A stretch of 64,000 bases of DNA from Dolomedes plantarius (GCA_907164885.2 OU015498.1:91181233-91245232); one strand, 5' to 3'; counted from the stretch's first letter, positions 10,854-21,795 are shown. The notes: a model not told the origin generated them from the letters alone. Made by a program: numbers and translations.

Positions 10854-10856
<3 letters not shown>
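10604..10856. mobile_element. MITE M1, copy 1, embedded in (TA)n
   Basis: Starts GGCTTTTTTTCCTGGGGGTA and ends ...TAGAAAAAAGCCCTG, a short inverted terminus. A second full copy of similar length lies at 55716-55958. Both are bordered on each side by (TA)n. Shared internal blocks include GGCGTATCCCCAC, TATTATTTTGGCTTAACTTA and GAAAACACAGTATAC. It is noncoding. Confidence 0.85.
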
Positions 10857-10916
<60 letters not shown>

Positions 10917-10935
10917 CGTGCGTGTGTGTGTCGGT
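10857..10935. repeat. (TA)n microsatellite with TG tail
   Basis: TA run to about 10910 followed by a short GTGTGTG run. Confidence 0.9.
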
Positions 10936-11023
10936 AAACTGTCTGGATGATTAAGTATCAGCGCATGCATGCTGTTTTAGGTACATTACAAAAATAGAAG
11001 TATAACTAGAAGGGTACTAAAGC

Positions 11024-11901
11024 CTGGTTAAGATACAAATATGCGATACCCCAAACTGGTAGATTCGCTACCCAGAAGCGTTATACCGCGAAACAGCATT
11101 TCATTTTTACAGTGTATAGACGTTAAAAGCACATACAGAAAATATTAGGTCACACACTGACCTGATATTTTTGTGTAAAAGCTCCATCAAAGCACGTGCA
11201 CGAAACGACCAATTATTTTGGAATCGTTTCATCATCACACAATTAAGAAAATAAAATTACAATTTCTAAGGAGTTATTTTTATCTACTAAGCTCATATGG
11301 TAATGAGTATGATTGCCTGATCACATCTCAAAGTAAGCAAGTTCTTTTTACACTAGCTAATATTTTCAGCTAAAAACTAGCGGACAATTTTTCAAAAATA
11401 ATACATGATATGTTTTCAAGCAAGTCGTTCATCTTCAGTCAGATTTAAAACATTCAGAATTTTTTTTTTGGATTAGATTACACATATAGAATTATCATCT
11501 AAACCCATATAATATCACCATCTATAAAAACACCACCCATTTTTTTTAATATTTAAGGGTAGGAGCATCGAATGGGATTAAAACCGTGCAAATTCTATTT
11601 CGATATGTAACTTCCCAACATGAAATGAAATCCGACTATATTTACGTAGAATAGTATCTTAAAATATTATTTCCCCCACCACGTAAGTAAACATAGTCGC
11701 CATTTTGTAGAATAAACACCCCCCCCCCCCCTCATATCTTAAAAGTTGACATTTAGAGAATTAAAAAAAAATTTCCAAGAATTTTGAAGCCATTCTTTCA
11801 AATATTATAGATGCTATTCGTTTACAGACGCACTGACATAAAGGTAATAAAGTTTACACATATGAATACAATTTTAATTCCTACTTGTTAATATAATACA
11901 A
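11024..11901. other. Noncoding, nothing recognised
   Basis: AT-rich with one 12-C run near 11719. No gene is supported. Confidence 0.5.
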
Positions 11902-12215
11902 AGCCCGAGGTAGCCTAGTGATAGCACGCCGGATTTCGGCGCCGAGGGTGCTCGGTGCGAATCCCGACAAGCGCCATTAAATATATGCCGTGTCTAGGTC
12001 GAATATGGGCACGTTAAATTTGTATAGCGGAAAGTCCTATGAGGTCATAGAGGGTGGGAGAAGGTACGATCCCTACAGATGTCGGCCCTGGGGGTGCTTA
12101 ATCGAAATTGTGGTGGCATCTTGCCAAGTCAGACTTCGACCCTTGCGGTGCTATTGTAAACCGGAGTCGAAATTCTCAGTCCGCAAAGCCTATATGAACC
12201 TGGATTTTCCGAAAT
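11902..12215 (+). mobile_element. SINE family S, plus strand, head intact, tail truncated
   Basis: The head GAGGTAGCCTAGTGATAGCA fits an RNA polymerase III box A (TAGCCTAGTG) and is followed by a box B-like GGTGCGAATCCC. The tRNA-unrelated part follows, with the CCTGGGGGTGCTTAAT block, and then the tail region up to CTATATGAACCTGG. The CAACAAC tail of the 34962 copy is lacking. An open frame across it is incidental. Confidence 0.85.
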
Positions 12216-12649
12216 GCAATTTTTTTAAAAAATATTTTACAAAAAGAAAATACTTTAACTTTTTTCTTTATAACCATACGCGTCAGCTTTCAGTAATATT
12301 TCAGGTAGGACAATAAAGTTTAGTTAACAATGCAACTTCAGCATACTCGAAGATATGCTGTATAAATTGCAACTGTAAAGAATACGCACCAGTGTTTATT
12401 ATATTATACACTATACAGTAACATAGTACAGAACGCATATCACATCGTTCTCTTGCAAATTATAATAATTAGCAAAGCATGCCGTGATTAAACTTTTCTT
12501 CATGTATTACGATTAAGGCATGTTTTAATAAAAATTATTTACCGTTAACTAATTTGTGTTTATTAATGTATCTATTTATTTGCCATTATGTATTTACCAT
12601 TTAAATATTTAAAAAAAATGAGATTGTGAGAGAGGAAGGATCATATTTG
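12216..12649. other. Noncoding, nothing recognised
   Basis: AT-rich spacer without features. Confidence 0.5.
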
Positions 12650-12657
12650 TCTTGACG

Positions 12658-13450
12658 TAGGGATGGGATATCGAAAGCAAAATATCGATATGAGTATCGA
12701 TAATATCGGCTATTAATATCGATATCAATAATATATCGGCACAAAATATTGATTTTTCAAAATATTCACTATATTTCACAATATTGACGATATTTCGAAA
12801 TATAAACAATATTTCAAAATATCGGTAACACATTTTCCTTTCAATATGCAGTCACTTTCAATATGCAACACTGAGTGTATGTAAACAAATTGGAAGGAGA
12901 TATTGGAGATAACCAGTTTCCTCAATTCTATTGTTAGTATTCTTTCTTTTATTCTTTTCACTGTAGTAAAGTTCTGCAGTTGTGTTTTAGCGTGTTTTTC
13001 ATAAATTTCAGTTTGTTTTTCAATAATTAATAAAATAAGTTCAATATTGCCTCCAAAATTGAAATGGTGGAGAATTTTCTCTCGTATTGATGAGAAAAGT
13101 GCATTTATTCATTTTTTGTTCTTTTTAGAATTCTTTTTATATATTGAACAATTTTTTTATTTTTTCACACATTTTTTGATTTTTTGTATCAAAAATTACT
13201 TTGTATGTATTAGAAAATATTTCTATCACTCATTTATTTATTCTCTTTGGTTTTGAGATTTTTCAACCCAAATTTTTATAAATTATAACTATTTCAAATA
13301 AATTCTTTTGAAAATATGTAATCAATAATATCGGGAATATAATATCGATATTACGATATTATCAGAAATCAAATATCGATATTATAATATCTAATATCGA
13401 AGGGAAAATATCGATATCTTGATAATATCGATATCAATATCCCATCCTTA
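12658..13450. mobile_element. hAT-like MITE H-A, 793 bp
   Basis: Ends are TAGGGATGGGATATCGA and the inverse ...GATATTGATATCCC-type (right end ATATCCCATCCTTA). Both ends are packed with ATCGATAT and AATATCG subterminal motifs. The flanks TCTTGACG (12650-12657) and TCTTGAGG (13451-13458) form an 8-bp target duplication with one difference, as in hAT elements. The centre is AT-rich with no transposase. Confidence 0.9.
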
Positions 13451-13458
13451 TCTTGAGG

Positions 13459-14312
13459 CGACTGTAAACTAAAATCTAAAGGAATTTTTCCCTAAGCATT
13501 TTTAAAGTTAAAAAAATTAAAAACTTCGTTAAAAAAAAGACTAAAAACTCTCTTGCGCAACAATAATTTGTTGAACATCTGCAAGACGAATACTACCCAT
13601 ATAAGAGTTCTAAAGACATCATCAGCATTTATGTAATTATCCTATTTGTCGCACACACAATAAAAGCCTTTACATTCTCCAAATAAAACATTTGTTTGAA
13701 ACTTTTCTTCTTTCCGAAGTTGGCATCACTTTCAATTATCAAAGCAACGTTCGGCTCCCAGCGTTCGTCGGAAATCTCGCCAAGGGCAGTCAGAGCACCG
13801 CCAAATCTAGAAGAGCTCGCACCGGAGTTCCCAAGAAATCCCGCGACCCGATCAATGGCCTGCCCACCTTCCTCCGCTCTATCGCTTTTATCGCGTGGGT
13901 AGAGAGATAGCGAAAAAAAAAAGAAAAAAAAATACTTGGCGTATCTCCACACGTCACCAGATTACCTCGTGACGTCAGAGAAGGTGGACCGTTCTAATAA
14001 ATGTATATTGTGTAAGGTTTGTATGCGAGTATTAATAAATAAATGTCCCCACGCAACTCCTAAGACCAGGCAACACACTAAGACATGTATTTGGCAGTGT
14101 GTATGTGTGATGAAATGACTGAATTAGAAAAACGCATACAAATATTTTAAAGTAATAAACATGAGAATTTAAGATTAAAAGAGTGAAATTTTAAGAAATC
14201 TGTAGCAAGATGAAGCTCATAAAAGCCAAGATAGCTAAAATGAGCTGTATAAAACGGAATGAATCTGTACTGATTATTTTACAGGCAAAATTGGAAGTAA
14301 ATATTGATTATA
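13459..14312. other. Noncoding; contains a GC-richer patch open in several frames
   Basis: Positions about 13735-13905 are GC-richer and open in two plus frames and one minus frame. On the minus strand a pyrimidine tract precedes the patch, so an exon is conceivable, but I recognise no protein family and treat it as unassigned. Confidence 0.35.
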
Positions 14313-14314
14313 TA

Positions 14315-14872
14315 CAGGGTGTCCGGGTTAAAGGTATCCAAAAATTATGGCTTATTTTTACGGAACTACCCATTAGAATTTTAAAAAAATTATTTAAATA
14401 GAAAGCACATCTTGTAAAGTTTTAATATCAATCATAGATTTCGATGTGTGCACCTTTTGTAGCATGACTGACGTCTAAATGGTAATCCAGTTCTCTCCAA
14501 GTGTTTCGTAGCATATCGGGAGTTATTACACGAATTGCTTGAATGATACGCTTCTTCAACTCATCCAAAGTTTCATTTTTTTTTTTTTTTTTGCTTATAC
14601 ACAACGGTTTTAATGAATCCACAAGCAAAAAAGTCTAATAAATCCTGATATACTACGAAACGCTTAGAGAGAACTGGATTACCATTTAGACATTAGTATT
14701 GCTACAAAAGGTGCACACATCGAAATCTATGATACTATGATCGAAATCTATGATTGATATTAAAACTTGGTGAGATGTTCTTTCTATTTAAATAGATTTT
14801 TTTATAAATTCTAATGGGGAATTCCGTGAAAATAAGCCATAACTTTTGGATACCTTTAGCCCGGACACCATG
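14315..14872. mobile_element. Inverted-duplication mariner MITE, 558 bp
   Basis: Starts CAGGGTGTCCGGGTTAAAGG and ends with the inverse of CATGGTGTCCGGGCTAAAGG. TA flanks both sides (14313-14314, 14873-14874). The inverted arms extend about 250 bp each, and both contain the same transposase C-terminal coding stretch. A T17 run lies at the centre. It looks like the 3' end of an autonomous mariner copied in inverted orientation. Confidence 0.88.
14428..14575 (-). pseudogene. C-terminal fragment of a DUF4817-type mariner transposase
   Basis: The minus strand encodes ETLDELKKRIIQAI, TPDMLRNTWRELDYHLDV and ATKGAHIEIYD, ending with a stop. This order, a 'LDELK.RI..AI..V..DML...W.EL.YRLDVC..TNGAHIE' tail, is the known C-terminus of arthropod mariner-like transposases that carry an N-terminal DUF4817 domain. 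The catalytic core is absent. The opposite arm (about 14655-14745, plus strand) encodes the same tail but has a stop codon inside it. Upstream of the fragment the frame runs into the central poly-T (poly-Lys) run. Confidence 0.8.
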
Positions 14873-14919
14873 TATTCTTCTACGGTAAGATTATAATAAC
14901 ATTCTGCAACAAGCTAGTG

Positions 14920-16113
14920 CAATGATTCGCAACCGTGTGCCGCGGCATTTAAGTGTGCCATGAAATCAGCCAGGGGTGCAGCGAGATTTTTTTTGGGGAA
15001 TAAACAAAAAAAATAATAGTAAGGCTCCCTTAAAATAAATATTAAGTTGATATCAAACATCTGTGTTCTAAGCACTAATTGCAATCCTCACATTAATAAG
15101 ACAAAACTATTCCTACTGATAATAATCGTGGTCCTTTAGTGTATAGCTACACTGAATCCCATGGCTATTTTTGAAACTGTATTGATATATTCTTTTCTGG
15201 TGTTTGTTACTTATATCTTTTAATCTATATATATAATACAGTTCCGTAACTGACTGACTGATTGACTGACTGAGTGACTGATATACAGCGCACAGACCAA
15301 ACCGCTCGACCTAAAGGGCTGAAATTTTGCATGGCGATTCTTCTTATAGTGTAGGGGTGCAGTAAGAGAGATTTTTAAAAAAATATTCTATAATTTTTTA
15401 AAATTAAATTTTTAAGCTGTTTTTGTAACATTCTTTAAAGTTTGCATTTAAAATAGTAATCCGAGGGTTATAAAATTTATATCACGAAAAAGATCATGAA
15501 AATTCCTTTAAAATTAAATCTTTTTCGAATCTTTACCTCCATTTTCTGATTTTTGTTGAATTTTTAAAGGTTAATTTTTAGAATTCAATTTATTAAATGC
15601 TGATCACGTGGTTTCTTTTATTTTTGTGATACTTTAAACTAATTTTGCCTCACATGCATAACAACGAAATAGACAAAAAAAAATTTTTTTTTTCTTGCTA
15701 ATGTGGCAGACGATTGGACATTATCCAAAAAAATATTAAAATACGGTAAAAGAAATGTTCCTCAAACTGTGCTATATTCTTTGGTATGTTCTATCAGATT
15801 TAATTTGAATATTTTCTTCTTCATTATTTTGTCTATGAAAATATTCGTTACGATTTCTTTATAAATATATTTTTCCGTTTTTTTTTTTTTTTTTTTTTTT
15901 TTTACATCAATTGCCTACATTGATCGTTGTATTTATCATATATATATATATATATTTGGCATTAATTGCATATATTGAGCGTTGTATTTAATTTGAATGT
16001 ACTTCGTTGCGAAGTACGGGTTTTCAGCTAGTACATAAATGAAATCAGCAATTGAGTAAGTATACACTTAAACTTAAATCTGTCATATTCCTGATATAAA
16101 TACCATTTCCATT

Positions 16114-16152
<39 letters not shown>

Positions 16153-16219
16153 AGGGTGTTCCGAGTTTCTAATATCATTCCAAAGGGTGCCGAAAGTGTA
16201 AAAAGGTTGGGAATCTCTG
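14920..16219. mobile_element. hAT remnant containing a Helitron
   Basis: The left end CAATGATTCGCAACC and the inverse of the right end CAGAGATTCCCAACC fit the hAT terminus CAGNGNTTCNCAACC. Subterminal GTGCCGCGGCA and GGGTGCCGAAAGTG are typical of this group. The flanks AGCTAGTG (14912-14919) and CTCTAGAG (16220-16227) agree at 5 of 8 bases, consistent with an old duplication. A Helitron lies within at 15224-16031. No transposase is seen. Confidence 0.75.
15224..16031 (+). mobile_element. Non-autonomous Helitron HN1, 808 bp
   Basis: The 5' end is TCTATATATATAATACAG after an A. The 3' end has a hairpin TACTTCG/CGAAGTA, then GGGTTTTCAGCTAG, followed by T. These are the Helitron rules (5' TC, subterminal hairpin, 3' CTRR, insertion between A and T). 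CTGACTGACTGATTGACTGA near the 5' end is shared with the copy at 18794-19971. It encodes no helicase. Confidence 0.9.
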
Positions 16220-16227
16220 CTCTAGAG

Positions 16228-17016
16228 CATTAAAATTGTTTGACGGAAATGTTAAGTGTCTGTATAAACATTATGTACTATATACAAACAGGTTGATCAC
16301 ATTAAAGCACTAAAAGCGCTCTAGATAGACAATGGGCAGTATGTTCATTAACTACCGGAATTCGTTCTCCGAAACAAGTTCACTGAACCGCTAAATACCG
16401 CTAAATTTTCACAACGTAACTGTGAAGCATTTGTTTCAAACAAATGTTGTATTTGTTTACACCTGTAGAATTTTGTTAAAATATGGTTTGATTCACTGTT
16501 GAGATTCAATACATTCAGGCCTTCCAAGCAGACTGCGTATGATAATTTATTCTGGATATAAAGCTAACAAGATTTATTCAGAATTTCCCGAATCGCTGTT
16601 TAGCTTTGTAAAGAGATTTATCGACATAATTTTTTAAAAATGGTTAAATACACTAATATTCTACACAGCAATCTGAAAATTTAGACTTACCTGGCATTAT
16701 TATTTATCAAAACATCTGAATTGAAATATCTTGGTCCCCGTTTAAATTTGGTGCTCTGTGACTTGCAATAATAATGATTGAAATGACTTATACAATGCCC
16801 TAACAGTTCTTTTAATACCGAAGATTTCCAGTATTCAAAATTCTAAAACTACATCAAACAGCCCCTTATGTGACACCTCCTCATCTCTATTAAATTATGC
16901 ATAAGTAATTTGACGTGTGATTTCAGAACTATTACACTGCATTAATATTCTTCAATCACGGGGTTCAGTTAACTGCATGGGAATTTTGAAATTAAAAATT
17001 GCTGGTATTTTTTCTT
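16228..17016. other. Noncoding, nothing recognised
   Basis: AT-rich spacer without gene signals. Confidence 0.5.
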
Positions 17017-17020
17017 TTAA

Positions 17021-17478
17021 GGCTGATGTATACTAATCCTATTGAATTCGCTCAGCTGAATGTTAACCTATGGAGAAAATGTGTCTACTAATTACAGCGA
17101 CATAATAAATGCTAATAATCCAATAAAAATGGTATTTTCAGATAGCCTGAACTGTTCTGCACCTTGCAAAAGGATTCATTTTATAAACTCCGTCCACCGA
17201 AGGAATTATGAGCGTTTAAAACACACTATATCAGATTTTTTCCCCCCGAACATTTTCAATTTTAATGTATTTGCTTTTTTTAAAAAAAAAAAAAAAAAAC
17301 ACGAAAATTACACCCCAAGGTGTAATTTTTTTTCTCTATTACAAAAGAGAAATTTTTACTCTAGTACAATTATTTATTTAAAAATATCTTTCAATCCAAA
17401 TTGGCAATCCTTGGACAAATTTTCTCCATAGGTTAGCATTGAGGTGAGGGAATCCAATAGGGTTAGTACACAGCAGCT
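17021..17478. mobile_element. TTAA-flanked MITE T1, copy A, 458 bp
   Basis: The termini GGCTGATGTATACTAATCCT and the inverse of AGCTGCTGTGTACTAACCCT form inverted repeats of about 60 bp. TTAA flanks both ends (17017-17020, 17479-17482), the target preference of piggyBac-type elements. Related copies are at 41594-42008, 62543-62790 and a fragment at 40235. Open frames here are incidental. Confidence 0.9.
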
Positions 17479-17619
17479 TTAACGTCTTACTGAAATTTCT
17501 AACTGTCGCTTTATTTTGGAGAGGTATTCCCGAATAATGACTTACAAATGTCAACATATAAAACGTGACTGTGCATTGAAATTCGTTTTGTTGTAGAAAT
17601 CTAAAGCCACACACACACA

Positions 17620-17638
17620 CATATATATATATATATAC

Positions 17639-17713
<75 letters not shown>
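17620..17713. repeat. (CA)n-(TA)n microsatellite
   Basis: A short CA run followed by a long TA run. Confidence 0.95.
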
Positions 17714-17717
<4 letters not shown>

Positions 17718-18352
17718 CTGCCTGTTATTTTTCAACGTTTTTGCTTTATTTCGTTTATTTTTTAACGTTTTTGCTTTATTATAAATTTGAAAAATATTTT
17801 TGGTTTCAAAGAATAGTGCGCAGTTTTGTAACAGATACTTAAATTAACAATCCTGAGAAATTTGGAAGTAATCAGAAGAAAATGAATGCGCATGGAGCAT
17901 TTTGAAAAATTCCAGATTTTTTTAAGAGTTTTTTTTTTTTAACAGGTCTTATTTTTTCACAAAATACTTAAAATTCGGAATTCTAAATACTAGAAAGAAT
18001 ATTAATAATTCTCATTTTGTTAATAGAGAAAAAATTTATAATTTAAAAACAAAAACGAGGTTGAAGGATCCTTGTTCTCTTAAAGAAACAATGTCCTCTT
18101 TTTTGTTCACTTTTTTTTTTAAATATTGTGATCTATTTGGTCCTCTTTTTGTTCTCTCCTTAGTTACTTAATAACACTTTGTGTACTGAAAAGAATACGT
18201 GGTGATGAATTTGAAAGAAAAAAAATATCGCCAATTTTAAAATGGATTACACACTTAAAAAAAATCCAATAATTTAGAATTTCATTCTGAAATATTGAAA
18301 ATTTCTCACTATCACTTTTTAAAACAAGGACATAATGGAAATTTAGAAAGAT
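17714..18352. other. Noncoding, nothing recognised
   Basis: AT-rich with a duplicated TTTTTGCTTTATT motif near 17735-17780. No gene. Confidence 0.5.
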
Positions 18353-18589
18353 TACCGTATTTTTCGAACCACAAGAAAGAACCTTTTTACATAAATCGAC
18401 TTAAAATTGAGGTGCGTCTTACGGTCTAAAGGATACATTTAAATAAAATGAATATTTTATCATATCTATATACAGGTAGCCCTCCTACAGCACGGCATCA
18501 CTGTGACTTTGGTGACTCCTAGACTAATTGAGATGGAAGTTTTTAAAAACATTAATTCAGAATAGTATCTTTTATTGATATTAAACATA

Positions 18590-18773
18590 CAAATTAATTG
18601 CATACATTGACCGTTGTATTTAATGTGAATATTTTCTTCTACATTATTTTATCTATAAAAATATCCGTTACGTTTTTTTTAGAAAGATAGTTTTATTTTG
18701 GCATTAATTTCATACATTGATCGTTGCATTTAATTTGAATGTACTCTGTAGCAAAGCACGCGTATTCAGCTAG
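18590..18773 (+). mobile_element. Helitron HN1, 3' fragment
   Basis: Matches the last part of HN1: AATATTTTCTTCTACATTATT, then GTACTCTGTAGCAAAGCACG and a 3' end CAGCTAG followed by T at 18774. The 5' part is missing. It lies tail to tail with the next copy, 20 bp away. Confidence 0.8.
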
Positions 18774-18793
18774 TGTATATATATATATATATA

Positions 18794-19971
18794 CTAGCTG
18801 AAAACCCGCGCTTCGCTACGGAGTACATTCAAATTAAATACAACGGTCAACGTATGCAATTTATGCCAAAAATAAATGTATATATTTATAATAAACGCAT
18901 GATCAATGTATACAATTGATGTAAAATATATATCTATCTATATATAATATATTTATAAAAAAATCGTAAGGGATATGCAATTTTTTTTGGATATATCCAA
19001 TCTTCTGCTGCATTAGAAAGAGAAAAAAATATTTTTTTGTCTATTTAGTTGTTACGCACGTGACGATAAATTTATTGAAAGTACCAGAAAAAGAAATCAC
19101 GTGATCGGCATTTAAGAAATTAAATTCTAAAAATTAATCTTTAAAAATTCACGAAAAAGCAGGAAATGGAGGTTAAAAATTCGAAAAAGATTTCATTTTG
19201 AAGGATTTTTATGATCTTCTCGTGAGATAAATTTTATAACCCTCAAGTGTTATTTAAATGCAAACGTAAAAAAAGTTTAAAAAACAGCTTAAAAATTTAA
19301 TTTAAAAAAATCTAAGAAGAATTTTGAAAAATCTTTCTTAATGCACCCCTACACTATTAGAAGAATCGCCATACAAAATTTCAGCCCTTTAGGTCCAGCG
19401 GTTTGGTCTGTGCGTTGTATGTCAGTCAGTCAGTCAGTCAGTGAATGAATGAGTCAGTTACGGAACTGCTTTATCTATACTTATATATAAAGAGAGAGCG
19501 ATTTTGTACGTGGAGGGTAATCTTTAGAACCACTGTACCTATTTGAAAAATTCTTTCACTGTTTGAAAGGTACAGTATTCCAGATGGACATAGGCTATAT
19601 ATTATGTATATCTGATCAGTAGAAATAAAGTTAGGGGCTTAATCCTAACAATCTCTATTGTTTCCGCTACTGTCTTCTACCGCTTTTTGTTCCGAAGATT
19701 TCAACGATCTTTATCGTGGTGCTATCGCGGTGGGCTTCTGTTCTGACGCTAGCGGTTCGAACCTAGCCGTTCTCCGGCATGCCTTTTTCTTTAAAAAATT
19801 TATTTAATTATTAACTAACATAAAATTAATTTAAGGTATTATTTAGGTTATTATTAAGGTAAAAAAAGATTTACAATTTATTGGCTATCAACTGGAAATT
19901 TATTGGTATAATATTTTGTTCAACCCGGACAAAGTCGGGACGGGCCGCTAGTATATATATATAGATATAGA
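18794..19971 (-). mobile_element. Helitron HN1, full-length, minus strand, interrupted by HN2
   Basis: On the minus strand the 3' end CAGCTAG lies at 18794-18800, preceded by the hairpin GTACTCCG...CGAAGCGCGGG. The (GACT)n-rich 5' region is at 19420-19460. The final 5' bases continue only beyond 19951, after another Helitron is removed; the join gives TCTATATCTATATATATAAA (reverse strand) as the true 5' end. The 5' limit is 19965 or 19971. Confidence 0.85.
19474..19951 (+). mobile_element. Helitron HN2, 478 bp, inserted inside HN1
   Basis: The 5' end TCTATACTTATATATAAAGA follows an A. The 3' end has CCCGGAC/GTCGGG stem sequence, then ACGGGCCGCTAG followed by T. The 5' region recurs inverted at 21441-21609. 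Deleting it rejoins the 5' terminus of the host HN1 copy. It encodes no protein. Confidence 0.88.
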
Positions 19972-19973
19972 TT

Positions 19974-20063
19974 AAACGTTTGTCACTTGGAGAAACGTTT
20001 AATTGACAAAACGTTTACATATGGACGTTTACAATATAAACGTTTACAATTGACAAACGTTTA
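19974..20063. repeat. Cluster of AAACGTTT palindromes
   Basis: Six AAACGTTT or one-base variants (AACGTTT, GACGTTT) occur in about 90 bp, separated by TTGACA/TTACAAT spacers. It lies directly beside the 5' end of the HN1 copy and may be the subterminal region of another mobile element. Its function is unknown. Confidence 0.6.
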
Positions 20064-20207
20064 TAGATACATATTGGTATCTCAAAATTAGAGTAAGAGA
20101 TGAAATAAAAATACAAAAATAAAAAAGGATTTTAAGTAAAGAATGTTTTTTTAATTATTTTAAGCACCTAAAATAATATTCAAAGTAATATTACGTTACT
20201 TAATAAT

Positions 20208-21431
20208 TGTGTGCACGTCCGCCATCTTGGATTTTTTTGCGTCAACTTGGCGATTTTACCGTGTTTTGAGGAGTGGAAAAATTCTCGCCAATGTGTTTTA
20301 AGCGGTGTTTTCAAAACGATGGACTTTTTTAGCTTTTTTATAAAAACCACCTGTTTAAATTATGAAACTTAGAAAAGTTTTGAAAAATCATTTAAACGTT
20401 GGACTGAGATTTTTTTTGTCATTTTTAATTAAAAACTACCTTTTCAAATTATGATCCATATGAAAAATTTGGTCAAGTGAATTTTACTTACAGATAAATT
20501 TCAATGCCATTTATTCAGTTTGCCCTAATTCTTTGACTAATAGCAATGAATCACCAAAATATTATGCAAATATATTGTTAATTAGAAAAAAAATACAGCA
20601 TTTTCGTACCACCTAAATAACTTGCAATTTAAAAATTATCTAAAATTCAGCTTTGAAAAATGTAAAATAATTATGAACCCATAAATTTATGGTGAGTAAC
20701 CAGATCCTCTTTTTTTTTTTTTTTTTTTTGGTTAGGGCATTGTGGTAATGAAATTTTACTTCAGATTTGACCTTAACCAAATATTTGGTGCATACAATAA
20801 AATCGGGACAAGGATTATTTGACCATTTATCCTGCTGTGTTGGAAATAAGAAAAAAAAAAACCTTTTCCTAAACCAATACTTAACCTTAACTAACTTTTT
20901 AACTTAGGTTCCTGGGGAGAGAGAAGTTGAACTTCAGTTATTTAAATTTATTTGTAATCCACTACAACTTGGAATTATAAAATATTTTAAAATATATTGT
21001 ATTTAAATGTATACTGTATTTTACATTTTACGAAAAAATGATGGCAGATAATTTTTACTTCAAATAAATGAAATGGTGTATCATTATAGTATACTAATTG
21101 ACAATCGATAAACAAAATTAAAAGCAACTTAAATTTAATAAGTTAACGAAAAACTGATAATGGATTCAAAAATTTTCAACAAAAAGACTCTTAGTTTTAA
21201 AAATAATTTACTCTTTGAGTATAGTCAATTTGACTCAGATTTCCAGGTCAAGGCCAAGATCTGACCTAAAATTATTATACTGTAATTAAAAGATCATATC
21301 AGAAATAACTGTTTGATCTTAAAATTAGAGAATTTGACATTGGGGTTATTTTACCAGAACGCAATAATTATCGCCATGCGAAATGCGCCAAACCCTGGCG
21401 GAAAAATCCAAGATGGCGGCCGTGCACACAA
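20208..21431. mobile_element. Noncoding segment with ~30-bp inverted termini
   Basis: TTGTGTGCACGTCCGCCATC at the left and its inverse with one difference at the right (GATGGCGGCCGTGCACACAA), extending through CTTGGATTTTT, bound 1.2 kb of AT-rich noncoding DNA. It lies inside or beside the inverted HN2 copy. The superfamily is not identified. Confidence 0.6.
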
Positions 21432-21440
21432 ATCTAGAGT

Positions 21441-21609
21441 ATCCCCCCTAACTTTATTTCTACTGATCAGATATACATAATATATAGCCTATGTCCATCT
21501 GGAATAATGTACCTTTCAAACAGTGAAAGAATTTTTCAAATAGGTGCAGTGGTTCCGGAGATTACCCTCCACGTACAAAATCTGCTCTCTCTTTATATAT
21601 TAGTATAGA
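21441..21609 (-). mobile_element. Helitron HN2, 5' end, minus strand
   Basis: Near-identical to the HN2 5' portion (motifs GAGAGAGC, TACGTGGAGGGTAATCT, TTCTTTCACTGTTTGAAAGG, GATGGACATAGGC). Its TC terminus is at 21609, next to T on the plus strand. The 3' end of this copy was not found. Confidence 0.8.
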
Positions 21610-21795
21610 TATATATATATATTACATATATTACATATATTTATTATATATATATTTTTTACCATTATTAAGTAAGAAATTGAAAATATCTTTATATACC
21701 TAACAAAATACAAAATATTCTTTTCTAAAAATCCTCCCATAAATTTCAGGTACGTCTTATCGTCCGGTGCGTCTTATGGTACGAAAAATGCGGTA

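Larger units (their letters stand above)
18355..21793. mobile_element. TA-inserting element X, split by Helitrons
   Basis: The left end CCGTATTTTTCGAACCACAA and the right end (inverse CCGCATTTTTCGTACCATAA) are flanked by TA. The left arm (GGTGCGTCTTAC, CTTTTTACATAAATCGAC) and right arm (AAAATCCTCCCATAAA, GTACGTCTTAT) both match the inverted copy Y at 50738-51518. The roughly 3 kb between the arms consists largely of Helitron sequence inserted later. Confidence 0.8.

Noticed and set aside
17060..17431. 123-codon frame
   Set aside because: Lies wholly within the noncoding TTAA MITE T1, is not conserved in the other copies and is disrupted in them.
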